DNA of 64,000 bases from the NCBI GenBank assembly GCA_046348545.1, contig JAXMEB010000007.1:1-64000 (forward strand), read 5' to 3'. Each line of letters begins with the position of its first letter. The first letter of the stretch is position 1. Source of the DNA: JAXMEB01 sp046348545. GTDB taxonomy: Bacteria > Pseudomonadota > Gammaproteobacteria > Berkiellales > Berkiellaceae. The notes beneath the pieces were generated by a model. The model had not been told where the DNA came from. It saw only the letters and a program-made list of their open reading frames with translations, and searched no databases. Below are positions 16,662 to 24,990 of this stretch, in pieces. A program made the translations under genes and the position numbers.

Positions 16662-18101
16662 CTAATTTTTTTCCAAAAAATCTACAATATCGACGATACG
16701 ATAAAAATAAGGATTTGTGGCGACAGAAGAGGCAACACCGCTTAAATGAAACAGCACCGCTACTTTTGCAAATCCCTTTGGAGCCTTTAATCTTGATATC
16801 TTATCTTGCATTTCAGAAATGATTTCGCCAGTTATTTCACGTTTTTTGAATTTGAATTCACAAATAAACAAGCTGTTCGTTTTGGTTTGCACTAGATAAT
16901 CAATTTGGCAACCTTGTTGAGTGGTTGTTTTCGTCTGCCTATAAGGGCCCTGGCGCACAATATCAACAGGTGCAATGCCTAGTTTTTGGAGCAACAGCGA
17001 ACGATTTTGTAGCAGTAGCGCCTCAAGCTGCAATCCCATATGCGTTTCAAATCCAGGCATGCTAGATAGCGGCACTTGCTCGAATCCTCCATCAGCAATA
17101 GCCCCCAAATTCGGCTCAATGACTTTTAGATAAAACCTCATATATGGGTCTGAAATTCTATATAAGCTTTGCTTCAAGGGTTCCGCTGTTTTAAATGACC
17201 ATAAGGATTGCTTAACCACAAAACCAGCCACAATAAGATGATTCATCAGTTGGCTTAGCGTACCGCTGTGAGCAAATTCTATGCTCTGCCTTATTTCTGA
17301 TAGAGTTCTGGCACCTTCTTTAAGGCTATCTAGGATTTTTTTATATGTAACACCCTTGCCATTAAAAAGGTCATGAAAAATGCGATCGAATTCAGTGACA
17401 AGTAAGCCGTTTTTTTCAAAGGCAAGTTGCTTGATATTATCATCAGCCGTCATACCAGAACTAAATTGCTCCAAATACCATGGAACACCACCAACAATGC
17501 TGAGCAGCTTATACATATCATAATGTGAAAGCTGCATGCCAAGAGCCCTTAAGAACTCTGCGCTTTCAGGAATCGATAAGGGTTCTAAGCTGATAGTTAA
17601 ATTGATGCGACCAAAGAATGCCGTGCTCTTTAGGATATTTTCCTCGATCCAGGTTGATACTGATCCACAAAACACAAGCAACACATGCATCGCTTGCTTA
17701 TCCCACCAAGCCTTGAGCTTAGGGATAAAGCTAGGGTCTTTTGATCCCATCCACGAAATCTCATCAAGCAGGATAATATCTCCTGGCTTAATATGAAGAC
17801 TCAAATGCTCAAAGGCGTCGCTCCAATCCAAGAAAGTCATAGGCGGGATTTTTAGTAGCAATGCTAACTGGCGTGCAAAATTATCCCTTTGTTGTTGGGC
17901 AGAAATGCCATCTTCTGGCGCAAGACCTGCGAAACTCCAAAATGTTTGCGCATTAGATATTTTAGCAAATTCCCCTATAAGCCTGCTTTTTCCAATTCTT
18001 CTTCGTCCTTTTACAACGACAAGGCTGGATATTTTTTTCTTATACAGCGCTTTTAGTCGCTCTAGTTCGGCGTTTCGGCCAATAAATACGGAATTGGACA
18101 T
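16662..18101 (-). CDS. Archaeal-type AAA ATPase with DUF234 nuclease-like C-terminus
   Basis: 479 residues from the ATG at 18101 (MSNSVFIGRNAELERL). The ATPase_2 domain has a Walker A-like VVKGRRRIGKSRL, Walker B IILLDEISWM and an arginine-rich sensor region. A winged helix follows (TLSEIRQSIEFAHSGTLSQLMNHLIVAGFV). The C-terminus resembles DUF234, a restriction-endonuclease-like fold, with D and ExK in QIDYLVQTKTNSLFICEFKFKK. Such proteins are common in mobile regions; their role is unknown. An upstream in-frame start at 18161 is less likely. Confidence 0.8.
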   Translation of the reverse strand: MSNSVFIGRNAELERLKALYKKKISSLVVVKGRRRIGKSRLIGEFAKISNAQTFWSFAGLAPEDGISAQQQRDNFARQLALLLKIPPMTFLDWSDAFEHLSLHIKPGDIILLDEISWMGSKDPSFIPKLKAWWDKQAMHVLLVFCGSVSTWIEENILKSTAFFGRINLTISLEPLSIPESAEFLRALGMQLSHYDMYKLLSIVGGVPWYLEQFSSGMTADDNIKQLAFEKNGLLVTEFDRIFHDLFNGKGVTYKKILDSLKEGARTLSEIRQSIEFAHSGTLSQLMNHLIVAGFVVKQSLWSFKTAEPLKQSLYRISDPYMRFYLKVIEPNLGAIADGGFEQVPLSSMPGFETHMGLQLEALLLQNRSLLLQKLGIAPVDIVRQGPYRQTKTTTQQGCQIDYLVQTKTNSLFICEFKFKKREITGEIISEMQDKISRLKAPKGFAKVAVLFHLSGVASSVATNPYFYRIVDIVDFLEKN

Positions 18102-18215
18102 GGCAACCTCAAATATGCTCAAGATGATATATATCGTATTTCGAGCATATGGTAAAGTCAATATTAAATGCTCAAAACGGTATTATCGGCTTTTTGAGAT
18201 TTGGTGATACTACAA

Positions 18216-18275
18216 ATAAGCAAATAAACACTGGCAATGCTGCCAGACTAGTCGCTCATTTTCGGAGGAGGGGGC
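18216..18275 (+). repeat. Dispersed repeat, copy D
   Basis: AATAAACACTGGCAATGCTG, then CCAGACTAGTCGCTC and ATTTTCGGAGGAG, match copies at 7743, 8741 and 9261. This copy lacks the first block and lies about 9 kb from the others. Confidence 0.55.
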
Positions 18276-18299
18276 TATCAATTTCCAGTAGGCTGAATA

Positions 18300-18436
18300 T
18301 AAATTTATTATATCTAGCCCACTAAAAACGCCCCTATGCGCGCATTATCATCAATTAAGCCAATCAAGCAAGTCGAATCAGCAGGTTATTTCAGAACTAG
18401 ATTTTATTAGTGGGCTAGGTATAAATTAATTATATA
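18300..18436. repeat. Inverted-repeat element (possible MITE)
   Basis: CTAGCCCACTAA at 18314-18325 and TTAGTGGGCTAG at 18407-18418 are perfect arms, and AT-rich outer parts (TATAAATTTATTATAT and the reverse of ATAAATTAATTATAT) extend the symmetry. The inside has no gene. The size and structure suit a small non-autonomous element, but no target duplication was identified. Confidence 0.4.
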
Positions 18437-18500
18437 AGGTGTCCACTAAATCAAGGGAGGATCATAATAATATCCTATTGCCTGCCTATCACTTCAAAAC

Positions 18501-19505
18501 TTAATGCCGAAAAACATATTTAGAATCAGCGTAAGATTTATTTTCTAGATTGTATTTATTTTTTAGATATGGACCACAATATTCTTCTAATATTTTTGCT
18601 GCAAGAGAGGCAATAACCTCGTCACGTCTACGTAAGGGTTCTTTAGATTTGCAGGTATGAATGCTGATAATAGCTTTATTTTGATCATCAAACTCAATGT
18701 ACGCTGTATCATTTCGGATACCACCTATTGCACCTTGTTTTGATCCAAATGTATGAGGTGCTAGGATTGATGCACCAGCCTTGATAACCCTATCCCCAGT
18801 TAGACATCTGTTCATTGTTGAAAAAATAAATTCTTTTGCTTGAGAAATCCATTCTACTTCTTGCTTTTCAATAAGTAGTTTTAATAAATTTGCCATCATT
18901 TCAGGTGTACAGCTGTCCGTTTCTGATTGAACCATACTGTTTTCAGTGATTCTAAATGAGTACCCCCATATAAATTCGTAAATTGTTTTAAAAATATTTG
19001 AAATGGATTTACTCTGCGATAAACTAAAATATTCTGACAGCAATTCCTTTGAAGAATAAGATAAATTAAATCCGTTTAAATCGAGGTGATTGATGAATGC
19101 ATTTATCTTTTTTGTGCCGCCTACTAAATTTAATAATACGTCTGTAGAGGTATTATCACTTTCAGTTAACATATAGGTGAGCAGCTCTCTTATCGTTCTT
19201 TTTTCTGTTGTTATCCAAGGTATGAAGAAAAAACGATCTAGCGTATTTGTTGGGCGACCTGGCGAAAAATCATGATTTTCAATATCCACCCGTTGATCTA
19301 ATTCTAAATTATTTTCTTTATACACTTTAAAAAGAACAAATAAAGCAATAGCAATTTTTTTAGTACTTGCCATAGGAAGCATCTTTTGGGAGCAATATGC
19401 ATCCTCATGTATAACTTCCCCTTGTGCGTTCAAAAAGTAAAATTTTAATCCTAACTCCGCTTCTTCTCCTAAAGCGCTTTTACTTTTTTCGAACTGATGT
19501 AACAT
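18501..19505 (-). CDS. Class A beta-lactamase-fold serine hydrolase without a signal peptide
   Basis: 334 residues. SxxK is Ser47-Thr-Lys-Lys50 in PMASTKKIAIALF, SDN is Ser116-Asn118 in TESDNTSTDVLL, and the KTG equivalent is Lys256-Gln-Gly258 in GSKQGAIGGIRND. These match the catalytic boxes of class A serine beta-lactamases, with Thr replaced by Gln in the third. Unlike secreted lactamases there is no N-terminal hydrophobic signal; the protein begins MLHQFEKSKSALGEE. It may act in the cytoplasm or be exported another way. Resistance should not be assumed. Confidence 0.7.
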   Translation of the reverse strand: MLHQFEKSKSALGEEAELGLKFYFLNAQGEVIHEDAYCSQKMLPMASTKKIAIALFVLFKVYKENNLELDQRVDIENHDFSPGRPTNTLDRFFFIPWITTEKRTIRELLTYMLTESDNTSTDVLLNLVGGTKKINAFINHLDLNGFNLSYSSKELLSEYFSLSQSKSISNIFKTIYEFIWGYSFRITENSMVQSETDSCTPEMMANLLKLLIEKQEVEWISQAKEFIFSTMNRCLTGDRVIKAGASILAPHTFGSKQGAIGGIRNDTAYIEFDDQNKAIISIHTCKSKEPLRRRDEVIASLAAKILEEYCGPYLKNKYNLENKSYADSKYVFRH

Positions 19506-19598
19506 ACAATTCCTTATCTAAGTTTCATTAAATTCCATTAAAGTTTGGTTTCCATCGCTATATCGAACTCATTGAAAGCGAAACTAATAAACCCACTG

Positions 19599-19950
19599 AA
19601 TCGCCCCGGAACTGTCGGAGACGGTTTAAATTTCATCATGCTGCCAGAACTATTGTAGCCTGTCGATAAAAATTCTCCTCAAATTCAGCTCGGGGTACTA
19701 CGTTACCAATTGAGCTCAGAAGCCGTCGGTTATTAAACCACTCAACCCATGCTAAAGTCTCATATTCCACGCGCTCAATATTTTTCCAGAGCCCTAACCT
19801 ATGAATGGTTTCAGCCAATGCATTGTCATAAGAATCACCGGTGCTACCAACAGAGGCACTACAACCAGCCTCTTCAAGCCGCTCCATGAGGGGAGTCTGG
19901 CCCTTGGGTGCCTTTCGCGTAGGCTGGTAACAACTACGCTCAGGAAGCAC
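19599..19950 (-). pseudogene. Remnant of another IS3-family element
   Basis: The minus strand encodes a piece of an IS3-type OrfB: GDSYDNALAETI (the catalytic Glu region), then LGLWKNIERVEYETLAWVEWFNNRRLL and a PRAEFEENFY tail. The segment after ETI is internally deleted, and the N-terminal two thirds are missing. TGAATCGCCCCGG at 19599 looks like the terminal repeat of the IS3 subgroup, and differs from the 1,253-bp element. Confidence 0.75.
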
Positions 19951-20024
19951 TGGCCAGGCAATTTAGGTCCATAATAGTTTAATTGCACGTTTAGTTTTTG
20001 TTTATATTCAATAAGTTACCATTT

Positions 20025-20144
20025 ATGTTTATTCAGGGCGAAAGAGTTGATTATCTAAATACTGAAGAAATAATTAATCGCATTTTTGGGGATTCAATGC
20101 ATGAAAAACGGCAAAAATCATTGGCCAATGTGAAAGGTATATGA
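20025..20144 (+). pseudogene. Possible fragment of an IS4-type transposase
   Basis: A 39-codon frame contains FGDSMHEKRQKSLANVKGI, which recalls the HxKRxxSLANAxxGV segment near the N-terminus of some IS4-like transposases. It stops at 20142 and nothing further matches before IS3 copy 2. The call is weak. Confidence 0.3.
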
Positions 20145-20332
20145 TAAATTTTGTGAAATCGCTGTCGACAGGGCAGATTGAAAAACTAATTCTAACCAAC
20201 AAGAAGGCACTACCAGCACCGTTTCCCATATGCTCTGCCACCGTCTGTGATTAAGGCATATTATGGAATTGACCCGCCCCTGACTTTCCGGACACCTCAC
20301 TAAGATAGTAAAATCTGTCCTAGAGGTGTTAA

Positions 20333-20647
20333 ATGAGTCAGAAGAAATTAGTCAATATTGTGAAGCAGCGTAGCAAATATAGCTTACAATTCAAAGAACA
20401 AGCAGTTAAAAGGGCTGAGATCGATGGTATATCCAAAGTAGCTACCGATCTTGGTTTGTCAGAGAGCGTTATTTATGCCTGGCGGAAAAAGCTAGAGCAA
20501 ACAGGCATCCCCTTTGAAGACCAGAAGATTCAATCAGCTGAAATGGCGAGGCTAAAGCGTGAAAACACACGCTTGGCTCAGGAGAATGCTTTCCTAAAAA
20601 AGGTGGCAACGTACTTCGCGAAGGACGAAGAGCGAGGTACGAAATGA
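20333..20647 (+). CDS. IS3 OrfA, copy 2
   Basis: The protein is identical to OrfA of copy 1, with the same HTH, coiled coil and A6G slippery site near its end. Confidence 0.9.
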   Translation: MSQKKLVNIVKQRSKYSLQFKEQAVKRAEIDGISKVATDLGLSESVIYAWRKKLEQTGIPFEDQKIQSAEMARLKRENTRLAQENAFLKKVATYFAKDEERGTK

Positions 20648-21492
20648 TTAAAGAGAACGAACCATTTTTTGAAACTCGAATGATGTGCCGTGTTCTGTGT
20701 GTCTCACGCAGTGGCTATTATGACTGGGTTAAACGAACGCCATCACGCCGAGAACAAGAAAATGAGAATTTGGCTGTTCAAATTAAAACCATTTTTGATA
20801 ATCAAAAACAACGTGTTGGTGCTATCCGAATCACGAAAAGCCTTAGGAAATCTGGTCTCAAGATTGGCAAGAATCGAGTGGCGCATATTATGCGAAAACA
20901 AGGGTGGCGTGCTAAAGGTGCTCGAAAATTTAAAGCAACAACCAACAGTAAACATAATCTACCAGTCGCTCCGAATCTGCTTCAGCAAAATTTTGAAGCA
21001 AGCAGGCCTAATCAAAAGTGGGTCTCCGACCTCACTTATATTTGGACTGAAGAAGGCTGGTTGTATTTGGCTGTTGTGTTAGACCTCTATTCTCGCATGG
21101 TTGTGGGGTGGGCAATGGGAGAACGTATGACCGCATCTTTGGTATGCAATGCTTTGCAAATGGCTCTATGGCGCCGTAAGCACCCTCATGGGGTTATCAT
21201 TCATTCAGATCGAGGGGTTCAGTATTGCTCAAAGGAATACCAAGCACTACTAGCTAAATACAATCTGATTTGCAGCATGAGCAAAAAAGGTGATTGTTAT
21301 GACAATGGTGCCATGGAAAGCTGGAATGGGAGTCTCAAGGTTGAAGCTATCCACGGTGAGTGCTTCAAAACGCGCCAGGAAGCCATGCAGCATGTTTTCG
21401 ATTACATCGATGTCTATTATAATCGTCAGCGCCTTCATTCTAAATTGGGCTATTTGAGCCCCGTTGAGTTTGAAGGCAAAATAGTCGCTTAG
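20644..21492 (+). CDS. IS3 OrfB transposase, copy 2
   Basis: The protein is identical to OrfB of copy 1 with an intact D-D-E triad. Four-base overlap with orfA. Confidence 0.92.
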   Translation: MIKENEPFFETRMMCRVLCVSRSGYYDWVKRTPSRREQENENLAVQIKTIFDNQKQRVGAIRITKSLRKSGLKIGKNRVAHIMRKQGWRAKGARKFKATTNSKHNLPVAPNLLQQNFEASRPNQKWVSDLTYIWTEEGWLYLAVVLDLYSRMVVGWAMGERMTASLVCNALQMALWRRKHPHGVIIHSDRGVQYCSKEYQALLAKYNLICSMSKKGDCYDNGAMESWNGSLKVEAIHGECFKTRQEAMQHVFDYIDVYYNRQRLHSKLGYLSPVEFEGKIVA

Positions 21493-21537
21493 TGTCCTGT
21501 CCGTTTTTTCGGGGGAAGGTCAAATTGATATTTAAAA

Positions 21538-21818
21538 TGGATATCTCTGAAGCTTTAAAGGTTTACTATTCATTTTCATATATATTTGTTTTTATATCCA
21601 TAATTTATTTGGTGTTCAAGAAATCAAAAAAATATAATAGACTTTCTGAGGGGTTTCAAATCTCTCTTTTGCTTCTCAAAGAGCTTCTGTTGCGAGGAAG
21701 ACGGTTTAAATCTGACATAACGAGCGAAACTTTACGCCGGTTATGTCAGAGGAGCCATAGAAGTGACAGACTAAACATCCAAACTGCGCATGTTATAAAA
21801 TGTGCTGAATATGCATAG
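21538..21818 (+). CDS. Short hypothetical frame after IS copy 2 (doubtful)
   Basis: From the ATG at 21538 it reads MDISEALKVYYSFSYIFVFISIIYLVFKKSKKY, one clear membrane segment, then a basic tail without recognisable features. The frame continues back into the IS end, so it may be the broken remainder of a membrane protein gene. An inverted repeat (CTGACATAAC with GTTATGTCAG) lies inside at about 21713-21750, which argues against a real C-terminus. Confidence 0.25.
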
Positions 21819-21952
21819 GCAATAATTAATTAATAGAGGCCTCATGCTGACCATGAAAGCATTCCCGAGTATAGGCATTCTCAGGAACCAGGATCTTACT
21901 CCTGCCCGACCCACATGCACAAGACCAGACTAAAGCTAATCAGGTTTTCCCC

Positions 21953-22706
21953 TTAACATCGCTGGGGCTCAGGATAGCGAAAATACTCCCAGTTCAAATC
22001 AAAATGTTCTGAAATCATGATGCAACCATCGGTTAACGCTTCGACTGGATTAGCAGGAAGCTTCAAAAATCGATCTGGGATAAACTGCAAAACTATCTTT
22101 TCATGATGATTGCTAATACAATTTAATATCAAATCTAACTCACAAGGTTTGGTTGCTATGATATCTTTCACATACAAAATTTGATCATTTATTTGATAAA
22201 CAACCAACACATCAAGCTCTTCGAGATAACAAACAGGCATATGTAATGCATTAAGTGTCGCAACCGTGATTTCATTGACAATACTAAACATCTTTGAAAG
22301 TGGCACCCTATTTTGGTAGTGATTTTGCAAAATTAACAAGTCACGCGGATCATCCAAATCAAGTATTCGCGATTTATTTTTTTGCGCGTTTTGCTTGGAA
22401 TAAGCATAAATGAAATCGTATTCTTTCACTACTTTAAAACCAAATTGTTCATACAAATATGGCTTATCTGTGAACAAAAAAGCAAAATCAAAATGCTGCT
22501 TCACTTCATCAAGTGCTTCTTGCATCAATTGCTTGAAGTGCCCCTTTCGCCGGAATTCGTTTTTCGTGCAAATCCCATGTAAGGCTGCTGCTCGAAACGA
22601 ATTCTCTTGAATGATAAAATCAAATGGTAATAATCCTACATGTGCTATCACTTCATTATTATGCTTAATGACAAATGGCGTTGAACTTCTATCCCAATAA
22701 GCATTG
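21953..22706 (-). pseudogene. GNAT acetyltransferase, 3' part, split by IS3 copy 3
   Basis: The frame runs from AYWDRSSTPFVIKHNNEVIAHVGLLP through GICTKNEFRRKGHFKQLMQEAL, the acetyl-CoA loop of GNATs, and FLFTDKPYLYEQFGF, to a C-terminal domain of about 130 residues ending EYFRYPEPQRC. This two-domain layout resembles Eis-like or YitI-like acetyltransferases. The first 36 codons lie beyond the IS at 23960-24069. Codons upstream of about 22706 that read through the IS end are artefactual. Confidence 0.82.
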
Positions 22707-22769
22707 TGACCCGCCCCTGACTTTCCGGACACCTCACTAAGATAGTAAAATCTGTCCTAGAGGTGTTAA

Positions 22770-23084
22770 ATGAGTCAGAAGAAATTAGTCAATATTGTGA
22801 AGCAGCGTAGCAAATATAGCTTACAATTCAAAGAACAAGCAGTTAAAAGGGCTGAGATCGATGGTATATCCAAAGTAGCTACCGATCTTGGTTTGTCAGA
22901 GAGCGTTATTTATGCCTGGCGGAAAAAGCTAGAGCAAACAGGCATCCCCTTTGAAGACCAGAAGATTCAATCAGCTGAAATGGCGAGGCTAAAGCGTGAA
23001 AACACACGCTTGGCTCAGGAGAATGCTTTCCTAAAAAAGGTGGCAACGTACTTCGCGAAGGACGAAGAGCGAGGTACGAAATGA
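22770..23084 (+). CDS. IS3 OrfA, copy 3
   Basis: The protein is identical to the other two OrfA copies and retains the frameshift heptamer. Confidence 0.9.
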   Translation: MSQKKLVNIVKQRSKYSLQFKEQAVKRAEIDGISKVATDLGLSESVIYAWRKKLEQTGIPFEDQKIQSAEMARLKRENTRLAQENAFLKKVATYFAKDEERGTK

Positions 23085-23929
23085 TTAAAGAGAACGAACC
23101 ATTTTTTGAAACTCGAATGATGTGCCGTGTTCTGTGTGTCTCACGCAGTGGCTATTATGACTGGGTTAAACGAACGCCATCACGCCGAGAACAAGAAAAT
23201 GAGAATTTGGCTGTTCAAATTAAAACCATTTTTGATAATCAAAAACAACGTGTTGGTGCTATCCGAATCACGAAAAGCCTTAGGAAATCTGGTCTCAAGA
23301 TTGGCAAGAATCGAGTGGCGCATATTATGCGAAAACAAGGGTGGCGTGCTAAAGGTGCTCGAAAATTTAAAGCAACAACCAACAGTAAACATAATCTACC
23401 AGTCGCTCCGAATCTGCTTCAGCAAAATTTTGAAGCAAGCAGGCCTAATCAAAAGTGGGTCTCCGACCTCACTTATATTTGGACTGAAGAAGGCTGGTTG
23501 TATTTGGCTGTTGTGTTAGACCTCTATTCTCGCATGGTTGTGGGGTGGGCAATGGGAGAACGTATGACCGCATCTTTGGTATGCAATGCTTTGCAAATGG
23601 CTCTATGGCGCCGTAAGCACCCTCATGGGGTTATCATTCATTCAGATCGAGGGGTTCAGTATTGCTCAAAGGAATACCAAGCACTACTAGCTAAATACAA
23701 TCTGATTTGCAGCATGAGCAAAAAAGGTGATTGTTATGACAATGGTGCCATGGAAAGCTGGAATGGGAGTCTCAAGGTTGAAGCTATCCACGGTGAGTGC
23801 TTCAAAACGCGCCAGGAAGCCATGCAGCATGTTTTCGATTACATCGATGTCTATTATAATCGTCAGCGCCTTCATTCTAAATTGGGCTATTTGAGCCCCG
23901 TTGAGTTTGAAGGCAAAATAGTCGCTTAG
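23081..23929 (+). CDS. IS3 OrfB transposase, copy 3
   Basis: The protein is identical to the other two OrfB copies with intact catalytic residues. Confidence 0.92.
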   Translation: MIKENEPFFETRMMCRVLCVSRSGYYDWVKRTPSRREQENENLAVQIKTIFDNQKQRVGAIRITKSLRKSGLKIGKNRVAHIMRKQGWRAKGARKFKATTNSKHNLPVAPNLLQQNFEASRPNQKWVSDLTYIWTEEGWLYLAVVLDLYSRMVVGWAMGERMTASLVCNALQMALWRRKHPHGVIIHSDRGVQYCSKEYQALLAKYNLICSMSKKGDCYDNGAMESWNGSLKVEAIHGECFKTRQEAMQHVFDYIDVYYNRQRLHSKLGYLSPVEFEGKIVA

Positions 23930-23959
23930 TGTCCTGTCCGTTTTTTCGGGGGAAGGTCA

Positions 23960-24069
23960 TTGTGCATCCTTCCTTTATCTGCCAGAGCCTTAATACCTGG
24001 AAAACAGAGGTCCAAAAGCATCATGCACTCGTTGTATAAATTAGGCTCAAATAAATAATTTGCTTTCAT
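23960..24069 (-). pseudogene. GNAT acetyltransferase gene, 5' part, split by IS3 copy 3
   Basis: From the ATG at 24069 the frame encodes MKANYLFEPNLYNECMMLLD, then LCFPGIKALADKGRMHN, and meets the IS. Removing the IS and one TTG copy continues exactly as NAYWDRSSTPF in the 3' part, so the ancestral gene is reconstructed at about 288 codons. Confidence 0.8.
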
Positions 24070-24211
24070 CGTGCTCTATCGATTTAGTTATAGTATGTGA
24101 TCAGTCCTGCTTATGCCTTACTGTCACAAATTTTAGCTTACCCTTTCGCCTGTGCCACACACAGCCATCGAATTAGACTAGGCTGTCCATGATCTATATT
24201 TCAATATAATC

Positions 24212-24616
24212 TTATAAGAAATGCCTGTAATCAACAGCGAATACTTTTGCTATTCTTTTTGCTAAATTCTTCCCAATCGGTCTGAGACCTCTTTCCATCT
24301 TTGATAAATCACCTTGAGTCACATCAATCATTTTAGCAAATTCAAGTTGGTTGAGCCCCTCACGAAGGCGAAGGCCTTTAAGCATCGTCGCAGTCTTACC
24401 GTATTGAGCATCTAGCTTATTAAATACCTCAGCCGAGGGGATTCCTTGAGCAGCTCTTACAGACTCCCGTACCTTATCTTGAGTTTTTGGGGACCTTACA
24501 TAGTATTGCTCCAAAACCTCAACAGGAATCTTAAATGTATCCCCCATTTCAGATAAGCAATATAATGCCTGCTTGGCGTCAGCTTTAATATGGTGCTTTT
24601 TCGTGTGTCCCGACAT
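24212..24616 (-). CDS. XRE-family antitoxin, HigA-like
   Basis: 134 residues with a C-terminal helix-turn-helix (LRLREGLNQLEFAKMIDVTQGDLSKMERGLRPIGKNLAKRIAKVF). The N-terminal half is specific to this pair. Its start overlaps the toxin 3' end by about 32 bases, giving a toxin-first operon. It should inhibit the toxin and repress the promoter. This module is unlike the one at 9.4 kb. Confidence 0.82.
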   Translation of the reverse strand: MSGHTKKHHIKADAKQALYCLSEMGDTFKIPVEVLEQYYVRSPKTQDKVRESVRAAQGIPSAEVFNKLDAQYGKTATMLKGLRLREGLNQLEFAKMIDVTQGDLSKMERGLRPIGKNLAKRIAKVFAVDYRHFL

Positions 24617-24878
24617 AATATACCTCTATGACTTTATCCGAATTACTAACAACCTCCCAGCAACATACATATGTTGGGTTACCTTTGATTAAGTGGCAGT
24701 GATACAATGTCACGCCCTTCTTAGCCCCTTTTAATTTGCCAAAATTAGGCCAATCACTCAGTACCGGCCCCCTGAGTTCAATGTCTGCAACTAGAAACCT
24801 AGTTACTGTTTGAACCTTGACCGGCAGTTTACCCAGCTGTTTTGTTACTTTTCTTGTAAAAAGGACCTTCCACGTCAT
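24585..24878 (-). CDS. RelE/ParE-superfamily toxin, HigB-like
   Basis: 98 residues from the ATG at 24878 (MTWKVLFTRKVTKQLGKLP); an upstream start at 24914 would add a Cys-rich leader that does not fit the family. The fold is visible as the strand KVLFTRKV, helix KQLGKLPVKVQTVTRFLVADI, then LKGAKKGVTLYHCHLIKGNPTYVCCWEV and a final strand IEVYYVGTHEKAPY. The latter GTHxxYP-like ending is typical of cytotoxic RelE-type proteins. Partner is the XRE gene downstream. Confidence 0.78.
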   Translation of the reverse strand: MTWKVLFTRKVTKQLGKLPVKVQTVTRFLVADIELRGPVLSDWPNFGKLKGAKKGVTLYHCHLIKGNPTYVCCWEVVSNSDKVIEVYYVGTHEKAPY

Positions 24879-24990
24879 ATGAACAAGTATATAGCAACAA
24901 ATGCTATATAGCAAATGGCACTATATATTTTGGGTGTGCAAGTGCACAATTTGAGTTCATTGATATTAAAAAGAATTCTGAGGAATAGAG

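Larger units (their letters stand above)
18162..18500. other. Gene-free stretch with a dispersed repeat copy and an inverted-repeat element
   Basis: About 340 bases between the ATPase and beta-lactamase-like genes. It contains dispersed repeat copy D (18216-18275) and a possible small mobile element bounded by 12-bp perfect inverted repeats (18314-18325 and 18407-18418). No open frame of note. Confidence 0.5.
20270..21522 (+). mobile_element. IS3-family element, copy 2 (1,253 bp)
   Basis: Same ends and length as copy 1, with identical translated products. The flanking 3-bp target duplication is AAT (20267-20269 and 21523-21525). It lies in a region already made of IS debris, so no interrupted gene can be named. 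Confidence 0.93.
22707..23959 (+). mobile_element. IS3-family element, copy 3 (1,253 bp)
   Basis: Same length, ends and products as copies 1 and 2. The target duplication is TTG (22704-22706 and 23960-23962). It interrupts a GNAT acetyltransferase gene after about 36 codons. All three copies point the same way. Confidence 0.93.
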
